Source: Solobacterium sp.
GTDB taxonomy: Bacteria; Bacillota_I; Bacilli_A; Erysipelotrichales; Erysipelotrichaceae
Direction: 5' to 3'
NCBI GenBank assembly: GCA_022486705.1
Contig: JAKVKC010000024.1
Span: 1 to 34,020 of the forward strand
Length of the DNA: 34,020 nucleotides
The first letter of the stretch is position 1. The number at the start of each line of letters is the position of its first letter. Below the pieces are notes generated by a model that was not told the DNA's origin, did no database searches, and saw nothing but the letters and a program-made list of their open reading frames with translations. This document shows positions 1 through 8,228 of this stretch, one piece after another. Made by a program: the position numbers and the translations under genes.

Positions 1-128
1 GATCTTCTCATATAGGTGAAAACAGTTCTAATTCCAGTTTATTTACCTCCGAATTTATATTAATGGCTCAATAAGCAAAGAAAAAGCGATATCTCTTCTT
101 CAGAGATACCACTTTGTCAACAAGCTGG

Positions 129-154
129 AGCCATGGATACCATGGCTTTTCTTT
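129..154 (+). terminator. Hairpin terminator before the GH32 gene
   Basis: An 8-bp stem, AGCCATGG (129-136) and CCATGGCT (140-147), closes a 3-nt ATA loop and is followed by TTTTCTTT. It either ends a gene lying left of the window or acts as an attenuator in the GH32 leader, since it sits only about 40 nt before the start codon. The rest of bases 1-128 shows only another short hairpin (90-108) and no convincing gene. Confidence 0.55.
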
Positions 155-186
155 CCGGACAATTTCGGCGATAATAGGAACGTGAG

Positions 187-1695
187 GTGAGTGAATTGGA
201 ACATTGGACAAAAGATGAAAAGAATCAAGTATTGAAGAAATCAGATGAAGAACGCTTAAACAAACTGCATGATGAGATTGCGCAGTCGATATGGCGTGCA
301 CAATATCATATTCAGGCAGTGACAGGTTTATTGAATGATCCGAATGGCTTCTGCTGGTTCAAAAAACAGTGGCATCTGTTCTATCAGTGGTTCCCTTTTG
401 GGGCGGTGCATGGCACCAAGCATTGGTATCATACGGTATCGCATGATCTGATCCATTGGCAGAATCTCGGCATGGCTTTGGAACCGGATCTTGTCTTTGA
501 CAATGCCGGCTGTTTTTCCGGCAGTGCTTTCCCGAAAGATGACTATCTGTATCTTTTATATACCGGCAATCATAAAGAAAATGATGGGCACCGCATTCCT
601 TATCAGATGATCGCTGCGATGAATGCCAAAGGCTATGTCACAAAGCTGAAGCATCCGATCATTGAACCGAATGAAGCATATACAGAGCACCAGAGAGATC
701 CGAAGATCTTCTATGAGAATGGATCCTACTGGATGCTGATAGGAGCGCAGGATCACCAGCAGCATGGTCATCTGATCCTTTATAAATCAAGACAGATCGC
801 TATCGGCTGGGAGTTTGCCGGCGAACTGAAAGTCAAGGGATATCCATATTTCGGAACGATGGCAGAATGCCCGGATATTGAGAAGATCGGCGATCAATGG
901 TTGCTGTTATTCTCACCGCAGGGCTATGCTGCCAAAGGCGATGAATTCCGCAATGCCTATCAGAATGTCTATCTGATCGGAGATCTTGATCTCAATGCCC
1001 TGACGTTTGTCCCCAATGGACCATATCAGGAATTGGACCGCGGTTTTGATTTCTATGCTGCCCAATGCGCAAGCCAGTATATCTATAAGAATACAGCGGT
1101 GATGGTCGGATGGCTCGGCTGCGGCGACTGCACGTATCCGGCAACCGATGAAGAAGGGTGGTCGGGCATGCTTTCTCTGCCTCGAGAATTGACGATCGAA
1201 GATGGCAAGCTGAGACAGAATCCGATCCGCACGTCTGAACAGATCAAAGGAGAAAAGATCTTTGAAGCACTGCATGGCAGTATCATGACGGATACCATGC
1301 ATGGCAGAACACCGGCAGCGTGCGTCATGCATGTCGATGATCCGGATGACAATGCCTTTGAGCTCGGACTGTATTCCCAGACGCTGAAGAAGGGCTTCTC
1401 AATTGTTTATGAACCGAATCATAAATACTTTACGATCGACCGCGGAGATCTGGAGAACCAATGCAATACAATGTATGGAACAGACCGCCGCATTAAATTG
1501 GAGAATGGCCTGAAGTCCCTGGAGATCTTTGTTGATCACAGTACAGTAGAGATCTTTATCAATCATGGCGAATATGTCATGTCTTCACGCATCTTCCCAA
1601 AGCCAAGCGAACATCTGATCCGCATGAGAGGAAAAGATATCAGTCTGATCGTTTGGAAGGCCAACAGTACCGTAGCAGATGATTTCAAGATCTGA
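187..1695 (+). CDS. scrB: Sucrose-6-phosphate hydrolase / invertase, GH32
   Basis: This is a cytoplasmic glycoside hydrolase family 32 enzyme that cleaves sucrose-6-phosphate (or sucrose and short fructans) into a glucose moiety and fructose. All three GH32 signature sites are visible: NDPNG at residues 50-54 with nucleophile Asp51, RDP at 170-172 (transition-state Asp171), and EC at 227-228 with acid/base Glu227. The five-blade propeller is followed by a beta-sandwich ending in a FVDHSTVEIF motif. Its 502 residues fit the family, and no signal peptide is present. The start is uncertain: GTG at 187 has AGGA 8 nt upstream, while TTG at 196 sits 6 nt behind GAGGTG and gives a protein three residues shorter. 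The neighbouring PTS-IIC-like protein is not a sucrose-type EIIBC, so the link to sucrose-phosphate is from the family, not the context. Confidence 0.93.
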   Translation: MSELEHWTKDEKNQVLKKSDEERLNKLHDEIAQSIWRAQYHIQAVTGLLNDPNGFCWFKKQWHLFYQWFPFGAVHGTKHWYHTVSHDLIHWQNLGMALEPDLVFDNAGCFSGSAFPKDDYLYLLYTGNHKENDGHRIPYQMIAAMNAKGYVTKLKHPIIEPNEAYTEHQRDPKIFYENGSYWMLIGAQDHQQHGHLILYKSRQIAIGWEFAGELKVKGYPYFGTMAECPDIEKIGDQWLLLFSPQGYAAKGDEFRNAYQNVYLIGDLDLNALTFVPNGPYQELDRGFDFYAAQCASQYIYKNTAVMVGWLGCGDCTYPATDEEGWSGMLSLPRELTIEDGKLRQNPIRTSEQIKGEKIFEALHGSIMTDTMHGRTPAACVMHVDDPDDNAFELGLYSQTLKKGFSIVYEPNHKYFTIDRGDLENQCNTMYGTDRRIKLENGLKSLEIFVDHSTVEIFINHGEYVMSSRIFPKPSEHLIRMRGKDISLIVWKANSTVADDFKI

Positions 1696-1697
1696 TG

Positions 1698-1723
1698 AAA
1701 GAGGAGCGATCCTCTTTTTCTTT
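1698..1723 (+). terminator. Rho-independent terminator of the GH32 gene
   Basis: The stem AAAGAGGA (1698-1705) pairs with TCCTCTTT (1710-1717) around a GCGA loop and is followed by TTCTTT. It begins right after the stop codon, so the GH32 gene appears to be monocistronic. Confidence 0.85.
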
Positions 1724-1736
1724 ATCCTGAAAAAAT

Positions 1737-1753
1737 ATAGTCAAATTGACTAT
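1737..1753. promoter_or_regulatory. Operator 1, 17-bp palindrome upstream of the PTS-IIC gene
   Basis: ATAGTCA-AAT-TGACTAT is a perfect 7-bp inverted repeat. Its right half contains TTGACT (1746-1751), a plausible -35 box, although candidate -10 boxes near 1771-1779 are 19-22 nt away, which is long. It shares both arms exactly with the palindrome at 1792-1808. The regulator that binds is not identifiable in the window. Confidence 0.7.
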
Positions 1754-1791
1754 GAAAAAAATGCGAAGTGTGATATAACATTGCCAACGAT

Positions 1792-1808
1792 ATAGTCATT
1801 ATGACTAT
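1792..1808. promoter_or_regulatory. Operator 2, matching 17-bp palindrome
   Basis: ATAGTCA-TTA-TGACTAT has the same 7-bp arms as the site at 1737-1753. The two centres are 55 bp apart, roughly five helical turns. It ends 19 nt before the start codon of the PTS-IIC gene, so occupancy would block transcription or escape. Confidence 0.7.
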
Positions 1809-1827
1809 GTTAAAGGGAGAATGAAGT

Positions 1828-2871
1828 ATGAATACAGTAAAAGCGTTCCTCATGAAAAAGAATGTGATCTTCTCAGCGCATCGCTATGGCATTGATGCCA
1901 TGGGAGCGATGGCGCAGGGACTGTTCGCATCTCTGCTGATCGGTACCATCATATCAACACTTGGCAAGCAGCTCGGCATCCAGTTTCTGATCGATGCCGG
2001 CGGCTATGCAAGTGCAGTTGCCGGACCGGCCATGGCAGTATCTATCGGCTATGCTCTGCAGGCACCGCAGCTTGTTCTGTTTTCTTTGATCGCTGTTGGC
2101 GCAGCTGCCAATACATTGGGCGGAGCGGGGGGACCTTTAGCGGTCTATATCATTGCGATCATTGCCTGCGAAGTCGGCAAGACGGTATCCAAGGAAACAA
2201 AGATCGATATCCTGGTGACCCCAGCAGTGACGATTCTGATCGGTGCCGGTCTGGCGCAGATCTTAGCCCCAGGCATCGGCAGCATCGCTTCTTCCTTCGG
2301 AACTTTGATCATGTGGGCAACGGAACTGCAGCCATTCTTCATGGGCATGCTTGTATCAGTACTGGTCGGGGTCGCTTTGACACTTCCGATCTCCTCCGCA
2401 GCGATCTGTGCAGCGTTAGGCTTGACGGGCTTAGCAGGCGGCGCAGCGGTTGCCGGATGCTGTGCGCAGATGGTCGGTTTTGCGGTCCTGTCCTATAAGG
2501 AAAATGGCTTCGGCGGTCTGATCTCACAGGGCTTGGGAACTTCCATGCTGCAGATGCCGAATATCATTAAGAATCCGAAAGTATGGATTGCACCGACCTT
2601 GGCATCGGCCATTACCGGACCTTTGGCAACATGCGTCTTCCATTTCGCCAATAACGGACCGGCAGTATCCAGCGGCATGGGCACCTGCGGCCTTGTCGGA
2701 CCGATCGGTGTCTATACCGGCTGGGTCGAAGAAGGACGCTTGATCACCGGCATGGATTGGTTCGTGATGGCTTTGATCTGCATCATTCTTCCAGCTGTCC
2801 TGACCTGGCTCTTCGGCCGCATTGAGCGCCGTCTTGGCTGGATCAAGGATGATGATCTGAAGCTTCAGTGA
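1828..2871 (+). CDS. PTS system IIC-like membrane protein (PTS_EIIC_2 family)
   Basis: A polytopic membrane protein of 347 residues, very rich in Gly/Ala/Leu/Ile, with about eight to ten hydrophobic segments. The N-terminal stretch (FLMKKNVIFSAHRYGIDAMG) and the Gly-rich loops resemble the PTS_EIIC_2 (PF13303) family, found in Firmicutes as a stand-alone IIC domain without the IIA and IIB parts. The substrate is unknown for most of these proteins. AAGGGAGAAT at about 1812-1821 is the ribosome site for the ATG at 1828. The gene is preceded by two matching 17-bp operators, so it is probably tightly regulated. The next gene starts 12 nt after its stop. No EIIA or EIIB is present in the window, so transport by phosphorylation cannot be assumed. 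Confidence 0.8.
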   Translation: MNTVKAFLMKKNVIFSAHRYGIDAMGAMAQGLFASLLIGTIISTLGKQLGIQFLIDAGGYASAVAGPAMAVSIGYALQAPQLVLFSLIAVGAAANTLGGAGGPLAVYIIAIIACEVGKTVSKETKIDILVTPAVTILIGAGLAQILAPGIGSIASSFGTLIMWATELQPFFMGMLVSVLVGVALTLPISSAAICAALGLTGLAGGAAVAGCCAQMVGFAVLSYKENGFGGLISQGLGTSMLQMPNIIKNPKVWIAPTLASAITGPLATCVFHFANNGPAVSSGMGTCGLVGPIGVYTGWVEEGRLITGMDWFVMALICIILPAVLTWLFGRIERRLGWIKDDDLKLQ

Positions 2872-2877
2872 TAGAAT
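2872..2877 (+). promoter_or_regulatory. Extended -10 (TGaTAGAAT) of a leaderless-type GNAT gene
   Basis: TAGAAT with a preceding TG overlaps the stop codon of the PTS-IIC gene. Exactly six bases (AAAAAA) separate it from the ATG at 2884, so transcription would start on the A of the start codon. Confidence 0.45.
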
Positions 2878-2883
2878 AAAAAA

Positions 2884-3375
2884 ATGAAAATACGCACAGC
2901 TGAAGAAAAAGATGTACCTAGGCTCAATCAGCTCTTATCAGAAGTACTGGAGATCCATGCCAAGATCCGTCCGGATATCTTTATTCCCGGTACGGTAAAA
3001 TACTCTGATGAAGAACTGAAGGAAATGCTGCAGGATGAAAAGATACGGATCTATGCAGCAGTCAATGAGAACGATGTTCTCATGGGATATGCTTTCTGCC
3101 TGATCAAAGATACGTATGGATCAGCCAACATGGTGCCGCATAAAAAGATCTTTATTGATGACCTCTGTGTCGACAGCTCTGTCCGCGGCATGCATGTCGG
3201 CGAACAGCTGTTTGATTATGTGAAGCAGCAGGCTGCCATACTTGGATGCTATGAAGTGTCGCTTGCGGTATGGGAGGGCAATGACGCTGCCCGCGGTTTC
3301 TATGAACATATCGGCATGAAGCCGAAAGAGACAATTATGGAATATATCCTACCGGAAGAAGATCAGAAAAAGTGA
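2884..3375 (+). CDS. GNAT family N-acetyltransferase
   Basis: A 163-residue GCN5-related N-acetyltransferase that would transfer an acetyl group from acetyl-CoA to an amine; the substrate is not readable. It begins MKIRTAEEKDVPRLNQLLSE, the usual beta1-alpha1 pattern. The core has FIDDLCVDSSVRGMHVGEQLF at about residues 96-116, the V-x-x-x-x-R/G-x-x-G/A acetyl-CoA loop, followed by EVSLAVWEGNDAARGFYEHIGM with the typical N-x-x-A-x-x-F-Y-E signature near the C-terminus. There is no Shine-Dalgarno before the ATG, which instead lies 6 nt after a -10-like hexamer. It could be read from the PTS-IIC transcript, but initiation without a ribosome site would then be hard to explain. Confidence 0.88.
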   Translation: MKIRTAEEKDVPRLNQLLSEVLEIHAKIRPDIFIPGTVKYSDEELKEMLQDEKIRIYAAVNENDVLMGYAFCLIKDTYGSANMVPHKKIFIDDLCVDSSVRGMHVGEQLFDYVKQQAAILGCYEVSLAVWEGNDAARGFYEHIGMKPKETIMEYILPEEDQKK

Positions 3376-3386
3376 TCTTCTTTTTT
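3356..3386 (+). terminator. Terminator of the GNAT gene
   Basis: The 10-bp stem AAGAAGATCA (3356-3365) / TGATCTTCTT (3373-3382) includes the stop codon of the GNAT gene and runs into a tract of six T. Confidence 0.85.
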
Positions 3387-3390
3387 GGAC

Positions 3391-3413
3391 GAAAAAAGAT
3401 CCATCACTGGACC
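3391..3413 (-). terminator. Terminator of degV
   Basis: On the minus strand, GGTCCA and TGGATC pair (one G-T wobble) around a GTGA loop and are followed by TTTTTT. The convergent GNAT and degV genes each have their own terminator, back to back. Confidence 0.7.
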
Positions 3414-3424
3414 TTTGCGTTTTA

Positions 3425-4303
3425 TTATTTTCCATGTCTCTGATCACAGAGATAAACAATGGACAGGAAGCCAGGACCGACATGGCAGGCGATGGTAGGA
3501 CCAAGTTCCATCATCGTTACAGACTTGGCCTTGGGATACTTCTCGATGACCATCTGTTTCCATTTCTCGCCCTCTTCGGGATCATCGCTGTGACCGACAA
3601 TGATATCTTTGCCAGAGCCATCACCCAGATCCTTTTCTGTCGAGGCCAGCAGCTGCGCAATGGCCTTCTTTCTTCCCCGGATCTTATCATAGGCGATCAG
3701 TGTGCCTGCATCATCAATATAGATCAATGGCTTGATCGACAGCAGACTGCCGACGATCGCGGACGCATTCGATAATCTTCCGCCTCTGCGCAGCCATTGC
3801 AGATCATCGATCATAAAGCGATGGGAGATCTTCAGAGCATTCGCATTGCCCCAGGCAACGACTTCTTCAAAGCTTTTGCCTTCGTCTGCCAAAGCGATCA
3901 TATGCTGCAGCAGAAAGGAAAGCCCCATCGTGCAGCATCTTGTATCCATGATCACAAGTTTTGCTTTCGGCATTTCATCCTTGATCATTTCCGCCGCATG
4001 GAGACTGTTATTATAAGAAGCAGAGATGGCTTTATCCATGTCCGCAAAGACGACTGGCTTGCCTTCGCTCAGCAGCTTCTTAAAGAACTCATAGTAGTTA
4101 TATGTAGTGATCTGTGAGGTATTCGGCTGCTTTCCCTGACGCATGGCCGCATAGATTGCTCTTCTGGTCGCTTCACGGCAGTCATCGATATAGATCTTTC
4201 CGTCAACAGTAAATGTATATGAAATCACTGGAATGTCATGAGAGTCCAGCCAATCACGGTCAATATCACAGGTTGAAGCGGTAGCTATTACAAAATCTCG
4301 CAT
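3425..4303 (-). CDS. DegV family fatty-acid-binding protein
   Basis: A 292-residue DegV-family protein. Family members (FakB in staphylococci) hold a fatty acid and present it to the kinase FakA for phosphorylation and entry into phospholipid synthesis. The sequence shows the usual start (FVIATASTCDIDRDW), the hydroxyl-binding motif region KQPNTSQITTY at about residues 57-67, and a C-terminal FLSIVYL strand. The start ATG has AAGGAG 7 nt upstream. A TATAAT box with a TG extension lies at 4351-4356 on the minus strand. No fakA is seen, and genomes commonly hold several DegV paralogs elsewhere. Confidence 0.93.
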   Translation of the reverse strand: MRDFVIATASTCDIDRDWLDSHDIPVISYTFTVDGKIYIDDCREATRRAIYAAMRQGKQPNTSQITTYNYYEFFKKLLSEGKPVVFADMDKAISASYNNSLHAAEMIKDEMPKAKLVIMDTRCCTMGLSFLLQHMIALADEGKSFEEVVAWGNANALKISHRFMIDDLQWLRRGGRLSNASAIVGSLLSIKPLIYIDDAGTLIAYDKIRGRKKAIAQLLASTEKDLGDGSGKDIIVGHSDDPEEGEKWKQMVIEKYPKAKSVTMMELGPTIACHVGPGFLSIVYLCDQRHGK

Positions 4304-4350
4304 TGCATACTCCTTGTCGTAGACCTTCCCCTAAAAGAAAAGACAAAATG

Positions 4351-4356
4351 ATTATA
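4351..4356 (-). promoter_or_regulatory. Extended -10 of degV
   Basis: TGtTATAAT is read on the minus strand about 50 nt upstream of the degV start. No good -35 is seen, which is common when the TG extension is present. Confidence 0.6.
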
Positions 4357-4453
4357 ACAGGAAGCCGGATAAATTTGTAGCTCAGGTATTTTCCAAGTCA
4401 TCACGCAGAGTTCACAGATGTATGGCACAATCTTCCTGAAAGGAAAGAGAGAT

Positions 4454-5302
4454 ATGAAAAAAATAACGGCCTTTCTTCTCAGTGCTGTCCTGCTGTTTGC
4501 AGGATGCAGCAGTTCTGCTTCATCCACGCCCGCTTCCGTTACAGCATCTGCGACTGATGCAGGCATGACGATCACGGTCTTCAATGCCGGCAAAGCAGAT
4601 GCCATGCTTTTTCAGACTGCCGATGGCTATGTCCTGATGGATACTGGTTTAGATGAGAACAAGGATGCTTTGGTCGCACAGCTGAAGCAGATGGGCGTCA
4701 CTTCCCTATATGCTTTGATCATCACGCATTTTGACAAGGATCATGTCGGCGGGGCAGATGCCGTCATTGATGCTTTTGATACCAAGAATGTCTATACGAC
4801 CTATGTGACTTCAAATAATGCAGATACGGCTGATTTTGAGGCATCTTTAGAAAAAAAGAACTTAGAGATGACCATTGTTTCCAATACAGACTTTTCCTTA
4901 GGCAGCATCTCTTTTGATATCAATGGTGCCAAAGGCGGCTATGATACAAAGAAGGACAATAATTCTTCCTTAATTACTATGGTCACCTACGGCACGAAGA
5001 AATATCTGTTCATGGGCGATGCGGAAGATGAAAGGATCGAAGAATACCTGGCGGATCATGATGCCAATGCGGACTTCCTGAAAGTACCGTATCATGGCTA
5101 TACACAGGATGATCTGGAGCTCCTGTTCCAGACCGTTGCCCCAGAGACAGCTGTCATTACCAATTCCTCTGACAATCCAAGTGCTTCCCAGATCAAGAAG
5201 ACCGAGAAACTGCTGAAAGCGGCTGGTTCCAATTACTATGAAGCGGCCAAGGGAGATATTACCGTTTCCTGTACTGAAACAGGGTTCACTGTTTCACAAT
5301 AG
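4454..5302 (+). CDS. ComEC-like metallo-beta-lactamase-fold lipoprotein
   Basis: A secreted hydrolase of 282 residues with a lipoprotein signal (LLFAGC, Cys18 as lipidated residue) and a Ser/Thr/Ala-rich linker to about residue 37. The rest is a metallo-beta-lactamase fold of the ComEC C-terminal type. The metal motif reads THFDKDHVGG at residues 91-100, so Asp94 stands where many relatives have His, as is common in ComEC-like proteins. MDTG (62-65), MGDAEDE and PYHGY are further ligand regions. Such stand-alone surface proteins are often suspected nucleases or phosphodiesterases; the substrate here is not shown. The start at 4454 is chosen because it begins the signal peptide and has GAAAGGAAAGAGA upstream; the in-frame ATG 36 nt earlier would spoil the signal. 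Confidence 0.85.
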   Translation: MKKITAFLLSAVLLFAGCSSSASSTPASVTASATDAGMTITVFNAGKADAMLFQTADGYVLMDTGLDENKDALVAQLKQMGVTSLYALIITHFDKDHVGGADAVIDAFDTKNVYTTYVTSNNADTADFEASLEKKNLEMTIVSNTDFSLGSISFDINGAKGGYDTKKDNNSSLITMVTYGTKKYLFMGDAEDERIEEYLADHDANADFLKVPYHGYTQDDLELLFQTVAPETAVITNSSDNPSASQIKKTEKLLKAAGSNYYEAAKGDITVSCTETGFTVSQ

Positions 5303-5313
5303 TTCATCCAGAA

Positions 5314-5356
5314 AAAAGCACATTCCTTTGAGAAGATCTCATCCGAATGTGCTTTT
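5314..5356. terminator. Bidirectional terminator between the MBL lipoprotein and HAD genes
   Basis: The 12-bp stem AAAAGCACATTC (5314-5325) / GAATGTGCTTTT (5345-5356) has A-rich and T-rich sides and a loop that itself holds a small GAGA-AGA-TCTC hairpin. It lies between convergent genes and can serve both. Confidence 0.85.
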
Positions 5357-5358
5357 GT

Positions 5359-6120
5359 TTATAGTTTCTCTAAGATGCGGATCGCATCTGCTTCATCTTC
5401 AACAATATAGTCTGCTTCTTTCTGTACTTCCGCCGGGGCATAGGGGAAGGTGAAGCTGACATCGGCAGCTTTGAGCAGCGGAAGATCATTGTAATTGTCA
5501 CCGATGCCTCCCAGGCACTCAATCTTCTTGATGAGCTTGTATTCCAAGGCACCATGTCCCTTGGATACGCCCTTGCCGACAACATCGACCCATTCGCCAT
5601 TCTGGAACGTATCCAGGTATTTGCAGCGCTGGGCAATGGCAGAGGTCATCTCGGCAGCATCATCGATCGATCTTGTACGGACGGATATGCCGGTGATATG
5701 TTCCTTCATGAATTCCTTGCGGTCGGTTATCAGGACCTGATCGGGAAAGCTGATGGGATCTGGTTCAAAGACACCGATGCCGCCGTTCATATGGCAGAAC
5801 AGATGGCCTTTGGTATGGAAGGCGTCCTGGATCTCAATGCAGATCTCGCCCGGAATGCAGTATTCATACAGAATCTTCTTAGCATCGGCACTTTCATAGA
5901 TGCCGGCTCCGGTAGAAACAATATAGGCATTTGGGGCAAAGGCATCTTCAATGTCATTGACTAAGCTGTGCAGAGGTCTGCCGGTATCAATGGCGAAGAA
6001 ATTGCCATTGCTTTGAAAGTGTTCAATTGCTCTGATGTCATCTGGTTTGAAATAGCCGTTTCCGTTTTCATCGCGGAAGCGCAAGGTACTGTCAAAATCA
6101 CTGCATAGTCCTTTGATCAT
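5359..6120 (-). CDS. Cof-type HAD-IIB phosphatase
   Basis: A 253-residue haloacid-dehalogenase-like hydrolase of the Cof (IIB cap) group, probably a cytoplasmic sugar-phosphate or nucleotide phosphatase. Motif I is DFDST at 8-12 (nucleophile Asp8, general acid Asp10), with Ser where most relatives have Gly. Motif II is DTG at 45-47, motif III Lys187 in GVSKGHG, and motif IV GDNYND at 207-212. The ATG has GGGAGGAAACT just upstream. A promoter TTGGTG-N17-TATAAT is visible on the minus strand at 6144-6172. The substrate cannot be told from the sequence. Confidence 0.92.
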   Translation of the reverse strand: MIKGLCSDFDSTLRFRDENGNGYFKPDDIRAIEHFQSNGNFFAIDTGRPLHSLVNDIEDAFAPNAYIVSTGAGIYESADAKKILYEYCIPGEICIEIQDAFHTKGHLFCHMNGGIGVFEPDPISFPDQVLITDRKEFMKEHITGISVRTRSIDDAAEMTSAIAQRCKYLDTFQNGEWVDVVGKGVSKGHGALEYKLIKKIECLGGIGDNYNDLPLLKAADVSFTFPYAPAEVQKEADYIVEDEADAIRILEKL

Positions 6121-6143
6121 AGTTTCCTCCCTGTATGTGTGCC

Positions 6144-6172
6144 ATTATACCGTATTCTTTTTAGAACACCAA
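6144..6172 (-). promoter_or_regulatory. Promoter of the HAD gene
   Basis: On the minus strand TTGGTG (6167-6172) and TATAAT (6144-6149) are separated by 17 bp, just upstream of the HAD ribosome site. Confidence 0.65.
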
Positions 6173-6207
6173 AGTGACTTGTGAAAGAAACTGAAAAAAG
6201 AGCATTC

Positions 6208-6236
6208 TTGTTTCAGAAGCGATTTTTAGGCATAAT
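6208..6236 (+). promoter_or_regulatory. Promoter of the surface flavoprotein
   Basis: TTGTTT (6208-6213), a 17-bp spacer and CATAAT (6231-6236) precede GGAGG at 6251-6255. The gap from GGAGG to the ATG at 6271 is 15 nt, longer than usual. Confidence 0.55.
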
Positions 6237-6270
6237 GGATACGCAGTAAGGGAGGAAAGAAATTATATAT

Positions 6271-8172
6271 ATGAAGAAGAATGCAATTTCTAAAGTCGCT
6301 GTCGCTGGCTTATTCGGCGTCGCAGCAATCCTTGGCGCCATGCCAGGATGTTCTGCCAAGAGCGTATCCGGCACATTCACCGGCACCGCAAAAGGCAATG
6401 GCGGCGATGTTACCGTCACATTGACAATTGAAAAGAATGTCATCACAGATGTGAAAGCAGATGGTCCGAAAGAGACAGTCGGCATCGGCGACAAGGCATT
6501 GGAGAAACTGCCGACAGAAATGGTCGCTGGCAATACGATCACGGTCGATACCGTATCCGGTGCAACCATTACATCCAATGCAGTATTGGAAGCTGCTAAG
6601 GCAGCCCTTGAAAAGTCCGGCCTGAAGGCAAGCGACTTAGCTAAGGTCACTGCAAGTGCAGCGGCAGCTGAAGATGTTACCGAAACAGCAGATGTTGTCA
6701 TTGTCGGCGCCGGCGGCGCAGGCATGACGGCGGCAATCGTCGCTACAGATGCTGGCAAGAAAGTCATCATTGTTGAATCACAGGATGTTTCCGGCGGCAA
6801 CTCTGTCCGTTCTACGGGCGGCATGAATGCAGCTAAGACAACATATCAGGACAGCAACACTTTCGGTGAATCGGCCGGTGTTGAAAAGACGCTGAAGTCC
6901 GCTGAGAAGTATGCGGACAATGCAGATGTCAAGGCTCTGACAGAGACTGTCACAAAGCAATGGGCTGATTATCAGGCAAACCCTACAGGATACTTTGATT
7001 CGGTTGAACTGATGGAATTGGATACAATGGTCGGCGGCTATGCCAAGAATGATTTCAGCTTAGTCAAGACACTTGCGGAGAACAGTTCACCAGCTATTGA
7101 CTGGCTGGCGTCGATCGGCGCTAAGCTGACTTCTGTAGGTCAGTTCGGCGGTGCTTCCGTCAAGCGGATCCATAGACCGGTCAACGATGAAGGCAAAGTC
7201 ATCTCCGTCGGTTCTTATGTCGTACCGATCCTGGAGAAGAACTTAACAGAACGCAATGTTGAGATCATGTACAATACAACAGCCAACAAGATCCTGATGC
7301 AGGATGGCAAGGCTGTCGGCATTGAAGCTTCTGGCAAAGATGGCAACAAAGTTACGATCAATGCAAAGTCTGTTGTGATGGCTACCGGCGGTTTCGGTGC
7401 CAACAATGATATGGTCGTTGCACAGAATCATCCTGAATTAAAGGGATATATCACGACCAACGCAGCCGGCGCACAGGGCCAGGGCATTACCATGGCAACT
7501 GCGGATGATGTTGACGCTGCTACGGTAGATATGGATCAGATCCAGCTCCATCCTACCGTTCATGTTGATGCGGATAACAATGCATCTCTGATCACCGAAG
7601 GATTAAGAGGCGATGGTGCAATCTTAGTCAATGCAGAAGGCAAGAGATTTACTGATGAAGTCGGTACCCGCGATGTTGTATCTGCGGCTGAAAATGAGCA
7701 GACAGGAGGCTCTGCATGGCTGATCGTTGACCAGTCCATGGTCGATGCTTCTGCGGTCATCCAGGGATATATCAAGAAGGGCTTCACCGTTACCGGTACA
7801 GACGCTGCTTCCTTAGCTAAGGAAATGAATGTTGATGCTGATGCTCTCAGCACAACCATTGAAACATGGAACAAGGCAGTTGAGGCAAAGTCAGATCCTG
7901 ACTTCAACCGTACTTCCTTCAACCATCAGCTGACAGGCAATCTGTATGCTTTGACTGTTCAGCCAGGCATCCATCATACGATGGGCGGTCTGAAGATCAA
8001 CACAAATACAGAAGTGCTGAGCACAGACGGCAATGTCATCGGCGGCTTATTCGCAGCTGGTGAAGTAACCGGCGGTGTCCATGGCGCCAACCGCTTAGGC
8101 GGAAACGCTGTTGCAGACTTCACTGTCTTCGGCAGAATTGCCGGTACAGCTGCAGCTGCATACGCAAAGTAA
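6271..8172 (+). CDS. Flavinylated FAD-dependent reductase lipoprotein (fumarate/urocanate reductase type)
   Basis: A 633-residue extracytoplasmic flavoprotein. Residues 1-27 are a probable lipoprotein signal ending in GAMPGC. An FMN-binding domain (about 33-113) carries DTVSGAT at 93-99, the site where ApbE attaches FMN to Thr99 in this family. From residue 140 an FAD_binding_2 fold begins with DVVIVGAGGAGM (Gly146, Gly148, Gly151). The active-site region shows QLHPTVHVD and GLRGDGAILV, and the C-terminal FAD contact reads GEVTGGVHGANRLGGNA. This layout is that of soluble or anchored fumarate, urocanate and related ene-reductases that use an external electron acceptor for respiration, fed in Gram-positives by a flavin-based extracellular electron chain. 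The true acceptor is not identifiable. No apbE or electron-supply gene lies in the window. Confidence 0.9.
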   Translation: MKKNAISKVAVAGLFGVAAILGAMPGCSAKSVSGTFTGTAKGNGGDVTVTLTIEKNVITDVKADGPKETVGIGDKALEKLPTEMVAGNTITVDTVSGATITSNAVLEAAKAALEKSGLKASDLAKVTASAAAAEDVTETADVVIVGAGGAGMTAAIVATDAGKKVIIVESQDVSGGNSVRSTGGMNAAKTTYQDSNTFGESAGVEKTLKSAEKYADNADVKALTETVTKQWADYQANPTGYFDSVELMELDTMVGGYAKNDFSLVKTLAENSSPAIDWLASIGAKLTSVGQFGGASVKRIHRPVNDEGKVISVGSYVVPILEKNLTERNVEIMYNTTANKILMQDGKAVGIEASGKDGNKVTINAKSVVMATGGFGANNDMVVAQNHPELKGYITTNAAGAQGQGITMATADDVDAATVDMDQIQLHPTVHVDADNNASLITEGLRGDGAILVNAEGKRFTDEVGTRDVVSAAENEQTGGSAWLIVDQSMVDASAVIQGYIKKGFTVTGTDAASLAKEMNVDADALSTTIETWNKAVEAKSDPDFNRTSFNHQLTGNLYALTVQPGIHHTMGGLKINTNTEVLSTDGNVIGGLFAAGEVTGGVHGANRLGGNAVADFTVFGRIAGTAAAAYAK

Positions 8173-8188
8173 TTGATCAATGAATGAG

Positions 8189-8220
8189 GAGAGTGTGCGG
8201 TACATCGCACATTCTCTTTT
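8189..8220 (+). terminator. Terminator of the flavoprotein gene
   Basis: The 11-bp stem GAGAGTGTGCG (8189-8199) / CGCACATTCTC (8206-8216), with one G-T pair and a 6-nt loop, runs into TTTTTC. Confidence 0.88.
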
Positions 8221-8228
8221 TCTTTTGC

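Noticed and set aside
187..2871. Complete sucrose PTS operon (transporter plus ScrB)
   Set aside because: A terminator separates the genes and the IIC protein belongs to a stand-alone family without IIA/IIB domains.
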